A stretch of 7,218 nt of DNA, taken from a bacterium. GTDB taxonomy: Bacteria > Auribacterota > Auribacteria > Auribacterales > Auribacteraceae. Below the pieces are notes generated by a model. The model did no database searches and was not told the origin of the DNA. It worked only from the letters and a program-made list of their open reading frames with translations. How positions within the stretch are numbered: the stretch's first letter is position 1; each line of letters opens with the position of its first letter. The stretch spans positions 1 to 7,218 of the forward strand of contig JAGGZS010000338.1 in the NCBI GenBank assembly GCA_021161885.1. The letters run 5' to 3'. A program made the position numbers and the translations under genes. Below, in pieces: positions 1 to 5,821 of the stretch.

Positions 1-44
1 AAACATTTTAAAAAACACTATTTTTCTAAAAAAATATATAAAAT

Positions 45-74
45 CCGGAAATTTATTTTGTTTCCGGTTTTTTT
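45..74. terminator. Bidirectional intrinsic terminator
   Basis: A perfect 7-bp inverted repeat (CCGGAAA at 45-51, TTTCCGG at 61-67) with a 9-nt loop is followed on the plus strand by seven T (68-74). On the minus strand the same hairpin is followed by a T-rich stretch (ATTTTATATATTTTTTT). It lies about 28 bp beyond the ilvE stop, so it can end the leftward operon. It can also end a rightward gene lying left of the window. The strong T run favours the plus-strand role; the minus-strand role is inferred from position. Confidence 0.7.
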
Positions 75-101
75 ATATTTTAAAATTTGTTTCTTATATT
101 T

Positions 102-1019
102 TTAAATATAAGTTAACCAATTATGTTTATCCTCAACTTCACCGTTTATAATATCGAAATATCTTTTTTGCAGAATTTGTGTTATTTGACCTCTTTTACC
201 CTTAGAGACTATAATATTGTCTATTTTGGTAACAGGAGTAATCTCCGCCGCTGTACCGGTCAGAAAAACCTCATCCGCAAGATAAAGCGATTCACGGGGA
301 AGAATATGTTTCTCTATTCTTATTCCAAGATCACGGGCGATATGAAAAATACAATGCCGGGTAATGCCGGGTAAAATAGCGCTGTTAGACGGCGGTGTAT
401 AAATCACCCCGTTTTTCACTATAAATAAATTTTCTCCCGACCCTTCAGATACATACCCGAAATAATCAAGAGCTATACCCTCATCGAATCCATTTTTTAA
501 AGATTCAATTTTTATAAGCTGGGAATTCATATAATTAGAAGCGACTTTTGCCATAGCAGGCGATGTGTTTGGAGCAGGTCTATGCCAAGAAGAAATTTGT
601 ACGCTGATACCTTTTTCCAACGCTTCAACCCCAAGATATCTACCCCAGTCCCAAGCTGCAATAGCTACCTCAATAGGTGAGGTAAAAGGATTTACCCCTA
701 ATGTTCCGTATCCGCGAAAAACAAACGGGCGAATATACGCTTCAGTTAAGTTATTCTTTTTTAACAACTCTATTGCAGCGGACTCAAGCTCATCTGGAGT
801 AAACGGTATATCCATATAGTAAACTTTGCATGAATCAAATAACCTTTGTATATGGTCTTTATTTCGGAAAATCACAGACCCTTTATCTGTTTTATAACAC
901 CTCATAGAATCAAAAGCGCATGAACCGTAATGCAGAGCATGCGATAAAATATGAACGGTCGCGTCTTCCCATTTGATAAATTTTCCGTCAATCCAGATAT
1001 AATCCGCGTGAAAATCCAT
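102..1019 (-). CDS. ilvE: Branched-chain amino acid aminotransferase (class IV PLP)
   Basis: This cytoplasmic enzyme catalyses the reversible transfer of the amino group between glutamate and the 2-oxo acids of leucine, isoleucine and valine. The 305-aa product is close to E. coli IlvE (309 aa) along its whole length. It opens with the ADYIW..G...WEDA..H..SHALHYG block. Tyr95 and Arg97 lie in AYIRP, the PLP lysine is Lys158 in MAKVASNY, VSEGSGENLF spans 190-199, LPGITR about 216-221 and FLTGTAAEITPV 252-263, and it ends in the family-typical EDK.NWL. The start at 1019 is chosen because a strong Shine-Dalgarno (1025-1032) precedes it and the family begins there. An in-frame TTG at 1064 would add 15 codons that lack both family similarity and a ribosome site. 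One oddity is that the usual FEGxR motif reads FDSMR (36-40). It is the last gene of the leftward block, 107 bp after icd, and may also have its own promoter. Confidence 0.96.
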   Translation of the reverse strand: MDFHADYIWIDGKFIKWEDATVHILSHALHYGSCAFDSMRCYKTDKGSVIFRNKDHIQRLFDSCKVYYMDIPFTPDELESAAIELLKKNNLTEAYIRPFVFRGYGTLGVNPFTSPIEVAIAAWDWGRYLGVEALEKGISVQISSWHRPAPNTSPAMAKVASNYMNSQLIKIESLKNGFDEGIALDYFGYVSEGSGENLFIVKNGVIYTPPSNSAILPGITRHCIFHIARDLGIRIEKHILPRESLYLADEVFLTGTAAEITPVTKIDNIIVSKGKRGQITQILQKRYFDIINGEVEDKHNWLTYI

Positions 1020-1024
1020 TAAAG

Positions 1025-1032
1025 CCTCTCCT
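1025..1032 (-). promoter_or_regulatory. Ribosome binding site that sets the ilvE start
   Basis: The minus strand reads AGGAGAGG, then CTTTA, then ATG at 1019. The AGGAG core lies 8 nt from the ATG. This decides between that ATG and the upstream in-frame TTG at 1064, which has no purine-rich site before it. Confidence 0.85.
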
Positions 1033-1072
1033 GTAATTAAATCGTTTTTTATTATTTTTGGCAATTTAAATT

Positions 1073-1101
1073 AGTATAGCAAAACGGTTAAATTATGAAC
1101 A
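1073..1101 (-). promoter_or_regulatory. Possible internal promoter for ilvE
   Basis: In the 107-bp gap after icd the minus strand carries TGCTATACT: an extended -10 (TG one base before TATACT at 1073-1078). A poor -35 (TGTTCA, 1096-1101) sits 17 bp upstream. Transcription would start near 1066, just downstream of the TTG at 1064 or overlapping it, giving a leader of roughly 47 nt to the ATG at 1019. The rest of the gap is A/T-rich with no gene. The promoter is inferred from motif match only. Confidence 0.4.
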
Positions 1102-1126
1102 TTAAAAAATTAAACGGTATTTTTTC

Positions 1127-2377
1127 TTATTTCATATTATCACAAATAGCTTTGCCGAATTCGGAACATTTCAGCAACGTCGCGCCTTTCATTTGGCGTT
1201 CTAAGTCATAGGTTACTTTTTTCTGGGTTATAGTATCCTGCAGTGCCTCTATTATCATTTGCCCCGCTTCGTGCCATTGCATATATTCAAGCATTAAAAC
1301 GCCTGACAGGATTAATGAACCCGGATTAACTTTATCCATACCCGCGTATTTTGGAGCGGTACCATGAGTCGCTTCAAAAACAGCAGTGATGTCGCCGATA
1401 TTCGCGCCCGGTCCTAATCCTAATCCACCTACTTGGGCAACAAGAGCGTCGGACATATAATCCCCGTTTAAATTAGGCAGGGCAAGAACCGAATATTCTT
1501 TAGGGCGAGTAAGTATCTGCTGGAACATTGCGTCAGCTATTCTGTCGTTTATGACTATTTTACCTTCAGGCACTTTGCCGTTGTAATCATCCCATAATTT
1601 TTGTTCCGTAATAACTTTATCTGAAAATTCTTCCTGAGCCAGCTGGTAACCCCAATCGCGGAAAGCCCCTTCGGTAAATTTCATTATATTTCCTTTATGA
1701 ACCAAAGTAACGGTTTTTCTGCCGTGATCAATAGCGTACTGAATAGCTTTTCTGACAAGTTTTTTTGTAGCGGTTACACTAATAGGTTTTATTCCGATAC
1801 CTGAATCGGGACGCACGGAACATCCTAATTTTGTATTGAGGTAATCGATAAGCGCGGTTGCTTCTTTTGAGCCGGCCGGCCATTCGATACCGGAATATAC
1901 ATCTTCGGTATTTTCCCTGAAAATTATCATATCAACAAATTCAGGATGGCGCACAGGCGACGGAACTCCTTTAAAATATGATACAGGGCGTACGCACGCG
2001 TATAAATCGAGTTTCTGACGAATGGTTACGTTTAAACTCCTAAACCCGCCGCCTACCGGTGTCGTCAAAGGACCTTTTATGGATATATGATACTTTTTGA
2101 TCGTATCGAGAGTTTTTTCCGGCAGCCATTGATTAGTCAGGTTATAGGCCTTTTCGCCCGCGTATATTTGCATCCAATGTATTTTCCGGTTACCGTTATA
2201 AGCCTTTTTCACTGCTGTATCTAATACATACTGAGCCGATTTCCATATATCCGGTCCGATGCCGTCGCCTTCTATAAACGGTATTATCGGGTTATCCGGC
2301 ATATCAAACCGGCCGTTTTCTTTTACGGTTATAGGTGTTCCCTGTTCAGGAACTTTATATAATTTGTCAAAATCCAT
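1127..2377 (-). CDS. icd: NADP-dependent isocitrate dehydrogenase
   Basis: This cytoplasmic enzyme oxidatively decarboxylates isocitrate to 2-oxoglutarate with reduction of NADP. From the ATG at 2377 the product is 416 aa, the same length as E. coli Icd, and it aligns throughout: PFIEGDGIG near the N-terminus, then the substrate-site block RSLNV..R with Ser114 (equivalent of the AceK phosphorylation site), Asn116, Arg120, Arg130 and Arg154. Catalytic Tyr161 and Lys228 and metal ligands Asp306 and Asp310 are present. The cofactor residues are His338, Lys343, Tyr344, Val350, Tyr390 and Arg394, the set that marks NADP rather than NAD use in the E. coli enzyme. The gene lies 19 bp after the aconitase stop, so the two consecutive steps are co-transcribed. 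An in-frame TTG at 2389 is rejected as start because the Shine-Dalgarno overlaps it. Whether AceK-type control exists cannot be judged here. Confidence 0.97.
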   Translation of the reverse strand: MDFDKLYKVPEQGTPITVKENGRFDMPDNPIIPFIEGDGIGPDIWKSAQYVLDTAVKKAYNGNRKIHWMQIYAGEKAYNLTNQWLPEKTLDTIKKYHISIKGPLTTPVGGGFRSLNVTIRQKLDLYACVRPVSYFKGVPSPVRHPEFVDMIIFRENTEDVYSGIEWPAGSKEATALIDYLNTKLGCSVRPDSGIGIKPISVTATKKLVRKAIQYAIDHGRKTVTLVHKGNIMKFTEGAFRDWGYQLAQEEFSDKVITEQKLWDDYNGKVPEGKIVINDRIADAMFQQILTRPKEYSVLALPNLNGDYMSDALVAQVGGLGLGPGANIGDITAVFEATHGTAPKYAGMDKVNPGSLILSGVLMLEYMQWHEAGQMIIEALQDTITQKKVTYDLERQMKGATLLKCSEFGKAICDNMK

Positions 2378-2383
2378 TATGGT

Positions 2384-2387
2384 CTCC
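2384..2387 (-). promoter_or_regulatory. Ribosome binding site that sets the icd start
   Basis: Minus-strand GGAG is separated by ACCATA (6 nt) from the ATG at 2377. It lies inside the 19-bp aconitase-icd gap and overlaps the alternative TTG codon at 2389, which therefore cannot use it. The resulting 416-aa length agrees with the family. Confidence 0.8.
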
Positions 2388-2396
2388 AAATTTAAA

Positions 2397-4337
2397 TTAT
2401 GAGTTTTTCTTTGTATAATTCAATAATCCGCCTTCAAGGATAATTGAACGCTGGCGGGCGGATAAATCGTAATTTACAGGTATCTTTATATTTTTTGTTT
2501 TATTAAAAATCACAGGCTGTTTATTATCCTTTAACACTAAGCGTATATCAGATACCTCAAGTTCATCATCCTGATCAATTCTGTTATAATCTTCAGGATC
2601 GGCAAAATTAAGCGGCAAGATACCGAAATTGATAAGATTGGCGCTGTGAATCCGCTCTATTGTTTTAGCCAGCACTGCTTTTATGCCGAGATACATAGGA
2701 CACAAAGCGGCATGTTCCCTGCTTGAGCCTTGTCCGTAACTTTCCCCGCCTACGATAAACCCGTGCGCGCCGCTTTTTTCAGCCTTAAACGCCCGGTCGG
2801 CAAATGAAGGGTCAACAGGTTCAAAGACATACTGGGAATATTTCGGTATATTTGAACGGTATTTAAGGAGCTGTCCCGCGGGCATTATATGGTCGGTAGT
2901 GATTTTATCGCCCACTTTTAACAACACCGTTCCCGTTAAGTTATCAGGCAAGGGATCGTTGTGCGGCGGGTCACCAATGTTAGGTCCTCTAAAAATAGAT
3001 ACGTTTTCAGTCTGTTCTGAAGAAGGACGGGTTAAAAGGCTGTCGTCTATGGCATATTTTTCCGGCACGATAAGTTTAGGCGGTTCCGCGGAAAAATCTC
3101 TCGGGTCGGTAATTTCACCTGTCAAAGCGGCAACAGCCGCTACTTCCGGGCTGACAAGATAAACCTGTCCGGTCGGCGTACCGCAGCGTCCTTTAAAGTT
3201 GCGGTTTATTGTACGCAGGCTAACCGATCCGGTAGAAGGCACATGTCCTTGCCCTATACAAAACCCGCAGTTAGTTTCTGCTATACGCGCGCCGGCATCA
3301 ATTAATTTAGATAGATAACCATCATCGGACAACATCATCAGCGTTTGTCTTGAAGCCGGACTGATAATTAAAGTTAAATCTTTATTGATTTTTTTGCCGT
3401 CCAATATTTGGGCAGTCTTAACAAGATCAGGATAATTAGCGTTAGTACAGCTCCCTATAGCTACCTGCTGAACCTTTATTCCTTTAATTTGCGACACTTC
3501 AACAACATTATCAGGACTGTGCGGTTTGGCTATCATAGGTTCCAATTCGTTAAGGTCTATTTCAATTATACGGTCGTACTGAGCATCAGGATCAGCGCAA
3601 AGAGGTATCCAGCAGTGGCCGCGCTGTTGAGATTCAAGATATTTTTTAGTAACATGATCGCTTGGGAAAACAGATGTGGTAACTCCCAGTTCCGCGCCCA
3701 TATTAGTTATAGTCGCCCTTTCCTGAACAGATAAAGAAGCAACCCCTTCTCCGCCGAATTCAAGCATATATCCCACATTACTTTTTGTAGTTAGAATCCG
3801 GAGAAGTTTTAATATAACGTCTTTACCGCTTGTCCATGGCGCAAGCGACCCTTTAAGGTTTACTTTTATTATCTTAGGCGAGCGAAGATAAAACGCGCCG
3901 CCGCCCATTGCGATAGCTACATCAAGCCCGCCCGCGCCTATAGCGACCATACCGATCCCGCCGCCGGTAGGAGTATGGCTGTCTGAACCGAGCAATGTTT
4001 TGCCCGGCTTGCCGAACCGTTCCAAATGCAGTTGATGGCATATCCCGTTACCTGCCCGTGAATAATACATACCGTATTTTTCCGATACGGTTTTAAGGTA
4101 AAGCTGGTCGTCGCTGTTCTCAAAACCTATTTGAAGCACGTTGTGGTCAACATAGTTGACTGATAAATCGGTTTTTACCCGCGCGATGCCGAGCGCTTCA
4201 AACTGAAGGCACGCCATTGTGCCGGTCGCATCCTGAGTTAATGTTTGGTCTATTCTTATAGAAATTTCTTTGCCGGGGTTTAAGCCGCCGGAAACTAAAT
4301 GATTTTTAAGAATTTTTTCGATTAACGATAATCCCAT
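2397..4337 (-). CDS. Aconitate hydratase, short (Aquifex-type) form
   Basis: This [4Fe-4S] enzyme isomerises citrate to isocitrate through cis-aconitate in the cytoplasm. The 646-aa product has domains 1-3 and the swivel domain in one chain, but is clearly shorter than AcnA or mitochondrial aconitase; it fits the compact aconitase subfamily described as Aquifex type. Visible motifs are LTQDATG (33-39), GSDSHTPTGGG (117-127), cluster ligand Cys297 in GSCTNANY, cluster ligands Cys357 and Cys360 in NCGFCIG, substrate arginines 379 and 384 in NRNFKGR, swivel entry KVGDKITTDHIMPAG (475-489), catalytic Ser538 and Arg540 in GQGSSREHAA, and Arg562 in ERIHSANL. All catalytic residues I can place are present. 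The ATG at 4337 has GAGG 5 nt upstream. It lies 14 bp after the aminotransferase and 19 bp before icd. A homoaconitase or LeuC/LeuD fusion is less likely because the next gene is icd. Confidence 0.95.
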   Translation of the reverse strand: MGLSLIEKILKNHLVSGGLNPGKEISIRIDQTLTQDATGTMACLQFEALGIARVKTDLSVNYVDHNVLQIGFENSDDQLYLKTVSEKYGMYYSRAGNGICHQLHLERFGKPGKTLLGSDSHTPTGGGIGMVAIGAGGLDVAIAMGGGAFYLRSPKIIKVNLKGSLAPWTSGKDVILKLLRILTTKSNVGYMLEFGGEGVASLSVQERATITNMGAELGVTTSVFPSDHVTKKYLESQQRGHCWIPLCADPDAQYDRIIEIDLNELEPMIAKPHSPDNVVEVSQIKGIKVQQVAIGSCTNANYPDLVKTAQILDGKKINKDLTLIISPASRQTLMMLSDDGYLSKLIDAGARIAETNCGFCIGQGHVPSTGSVSLRTINRNFKGRCGTPTGQVYLVSPEVAAVAALTGEITDPRDFSAEPPKLIVPEKYAIDDSLLTRPSSEQTENVSIFRGPNIGDPPHNDPLPDNLTGTVLLKVGDKITTDHIMPAGQLLKYRSNIPKYSQYVFEPVDPSFADRAFKAEKSGAHGFIVGGESYGQGSSREHAALCPMYLGIKAVLAKTIERIHSANLINFGILPLNFADPEDYNRIDQDDELEVSDIRLVLKDNKQPVIFNKTKNIKIPVNYDLSARQRSIILEGGLLNYTKKNS

Positions 4338-4351
4338 TTTTTCCTCGCAAT

Positions 4352-5512
4352 TTATAAAGTTTTAACAAATTCTTCCAATCTCTGAAGACCTTTTTTGATT
4401 GATGAAAGATCGATAGCGTACGATAAACGAATGTTGGCATCGTTTCCAAAAGCCGCGCCGGGAACCGCGGCTACGTGAAATTTTTCAAGAAGCTGTTCAC
4501 AAAACGAGATAGAATCAAGGCCGAGTTTAGCGATAGACGGGAACACATAAAAAGCGCCTTGGGGCACGATGCAGTCTATTGCGTTAATGGAATTTAATTT
4601 TTCACACATATAATCGCGTCTTATTTTAAATTCGTCCACCATTTTTTTGACAGAGTCAAGCCCGCCTTCTAGAGCTGTTATAGAGGCTATCTGCGCCATA
4701 GTATTCGGGCTGGATGTGCTATGTCCCTGAATTTTGTTTACCGCTTTGACAATCTGTTTGTCAGCAGCCATATATCCGATACGCCATCCGGTCATGGAAT
4801 ACGATTTTGATACCCCGTTGATTATTGTGGTTAATTGTTTGATTTCATCTCCGAATGAAGCGATGCTGACGTGCGGGAAACCATAAGTTATATGTTCGTA
4901 TATTTCGTCGGATACGACAGCGATATTTTTATCCACAAAAAATTCGGCGAGTTTTTTAATTTCCCCTTGCGTATACATCATTCCTGACGGGTTGGAAGGT
5001 GAATTTAAAATAACCGCCTTTGTTTTTTTGGTAATATAATGCGATAATTTATCGGGCGTAATTTTAAATTGCGCGTCCTTATTTGTCTGCACAAAAACAG
5101 GTATTCCGCCGGCGAGATTAATCTGCTGCGGGTAACTTACCCAGTAAGGCGAGGGAATAATTACTTCATCGCCGTCGTTAATGGTCGCTTGAAAATAGTT
5201 GTAAAGAGAATGTTTTGCCCCACAGGATACGGCAATATTATCGGGTTCATATTTAAGGTTATTCTCGTTTGCGAATTTATCGCAGATAACCTGTTTTAGT
5301 TCCGCCATACCGGTAACCGGAGTATATTTGGTTTTCCCGTCGTCAAGCGCTTTTTTTGCTGAATTTTTTATATAATCGGGTGTATCAAAATCAGGTTCGC
5401 CTGCTCCAAACCCGACAACATCAAACCCTTGTTTTTTCATCGCTTTAGCTTTGGCGGTTATGCTTAAGGTCAACGACGGCGATACTTTTTGTACCCTATT
5501 AGCTATTTGCAT
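4352..5512 (-). CDS. aspC: Aspartate aminotransferase (class I, Thermus/Bacillus-type)
   Basis: This cytoplasmic fold-type I PLP enzyme probably interconverts aspartate + 2-oxoglutarate and oxaloacetate + glutamate. The 386-aa product matches the subgroup typified by the Thermus and Bacillus enzymes rather than E. coli AspC. It has the N-terminal SPSLTLSITAKAKAMKKQG segment, GAGEPDFDTP (36-45), TKYTPVTG (61-68), CGAKHSLYN (97-105, Lys100 matching the lysine that helps bind acidic substrates in the Thermus enzyme), SPYWVSYP, SPSNPSG (171-177, Asn174), SDEIYEHI (Asp202, Tyr205), PLP lysine 236 in SKSYSMTGWRIGY, and the carboxylate-binding Arg362 in NIRLSYA. Members of this subgroup can also accept prephenate or other amino acids, so the exact substrate is open. 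It is the first gene of the operon; AAAGGGGG (5517-5524) serves as Shine-Dalgarno for the ATG at 5512. The symbol follows common annotation usage. Confidence 0.92.
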   Translation of the reverse strand: MQIANRVQKVSPSLTLSITAKAKAMKKQGFDVVGFGAGEPDFDTPDYIKNSAKKALDDGKTKYTPVTGMAELKQVICDKFANENNLKYEPDNIAVSCGAKHSLYNYFQATINDGDEVIIPSPYWVSYPQQINLAGGIPVFVQTNKDAQFKITPDKLSHYITKKTKAVILNSPSNPSGMMYTQGEIKKLAEFFVDKNIAVVSDEIYEHITYGFPHVSIASFGDEIKQLTTIINGVSKSYSMTGWRIGYMAADKQIVKAVNKIQGHSTSSPNTMAQIASITALEGGLDSVKKMVDEFKIRRDYMCEKLNSINAIDCIVPQGAFYVFPSIAKLGLDSISFCEQLLEKFHVAAVPGAAFGNDANIRLSYAIDLSSIKKGLQRLEEFVKTL

Positions 5513-5546
5513 TATGCCCCCTTTGGTTATTAATCTAACTAAACAA

Positions 5547-5634
5547 CTACGGGTTCACACCCGTAGGATTTATATTCCGAACTTTGTTCGTCCGCTTGCG
5601 CGGATGGCTTCCATCTACAAGCTTACGCATGTAG
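5547..5634 (-). other. Tandem hairpin array; candidate structured 5' leader or palindromic repeat
   Basis: Five short inverted repeats lie in 88 bp. Read as minus-strand RNA they are: (A) CUACA-GC arms with one U-U mismatch and loop GUAA (5634-5615); (B) GAUGG, loop AAG, CCAUC (5615-5603); (C) UCCGC, loop GCAA, GCGGA (5604-5591); (D) CGAAC, loop AAA, GUUCG (5590-5578); (E) CUACGGGU, loop GUGA, ACCCGUAG (5566-5547). A to D abut or share an end base; 11 nt separate D from E. All three four-base loops are GNRA tetraloops on the minus strand (UUAC, UUGC and UCAC on the plus strand), which favours a minus-strand RNA. The array lies between the candidate operon promoter and the aspC ribosome site. 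Known alternatives are REP-like or other dispersed palindromic elements. I do not recognise it as a named RNA family. Confidence 0.65.
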
Positions 5635-5670
5635 TATTACGAAGGTAGCAATAAAATTGTTTTTCAGCAG

Positions 5671-5698
5671 AGTATAATATAATATCCATCTTAAACAA
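5671..5698 (-). promoter_or_regulatory. Candidate promoter of the aspC-acn-icd operon
   Basis: The minus strand shows TTGTTT (5693-5698) as -35, a 16-bp spacer and TATACT (5671-5676) as -10. An A/T-rich stretch lies upstream (5701-5720) and could act as an UP element. The start of transcription would be near 5664, giving a leader of about 150 nt that contains the hairpin array. It is assigned by motif match and position only. Confidence 0.5.
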
Positions 5699-5821
5699 AC
5701 AATGAATTTTTGAATTTTTTCATATCATATATGTCTATTAATATGTATTATAAATGACAAGAATTCGGCTTAACTTAATATTTTTTTTATTTTTTTACTC
5801 AAACTGTTTGGAGAATTTGTT

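Larger units (their letters stand above)
5513..5821. other. Divergent intergenic region
   Basis: This is 309 bp between two divergently transcribed genes. From left to right it holds the aspC Shine-Dalgarno (5517-5524), a hairpin array (5547-5634), a candidate leftward promoter (5671-5698), then very A/T-rich DNA. For the rightward gene, TATTAT at 5746-5751 is a possible -10 without a good -35, so its promoter is uncertain. GGAGA (5810-5814), 7 nt before the ATG at 5822, is the ribosome site of the chaperone gene. A plus-strand open frame crosses the region and the aspC 5' end, but it has no ribosome site or recognisable product and I do not call it. Confidence 0.8.

Noticed and set aside
1020..1064. 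N-terminal extension of IlvE from a TTG codon at 1064
   Set aside because: The added residues do not match the family, no ribosome site precedes the TTG, and the ATG at 1019 has a strong one.
1082..1118. Direct repeat AAACGGT (1082-1088 and 1112-1118) as a regulator site
   Set aside because: The repeat is only 7 bp, in two copies, with no symmetry and no match to a known operator; chance is sufficient.
1104..1125. A/T-only inverted repeat (AAAAAAT / ATTTTTT) between icd and ilvE as a terminator
   Set aside because: The stem has no G-C pair and would be unstable. Such repeats are common in this base composition.
2378..2389. Four-codon extension of Icd from a TTG at 2389
   Set aside because: The Shine-Dalgarno overlaps the TTG codon, so it can only serve the ATG at 2377, which also gives the family length.
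2899..4123. Open frames on both strands within the aconitase gene
   Set aside because: They overlap a full-length conserved gene in other frames, lack ribosome sites and show no family features.
5547..5634. tRNA or CRISPR explanation for the hairpin array
   Set aside because: There is a short GTTCG resembling a T-arm, but no cloverleaf acceptor stem, anticodon arm or correct arm spacing. The units are different palindromes rather than identical repeats with spacers.
5451..5648. Plus-strand open frame of 65 codons over the aspC 5' end and the hairpin array
   Set aside because: It has no ribosome site, is antisense to aspC, has no recognisable product, and is built partly of palindromes. It is best explained as a by-product of the aspC sequence and the array.
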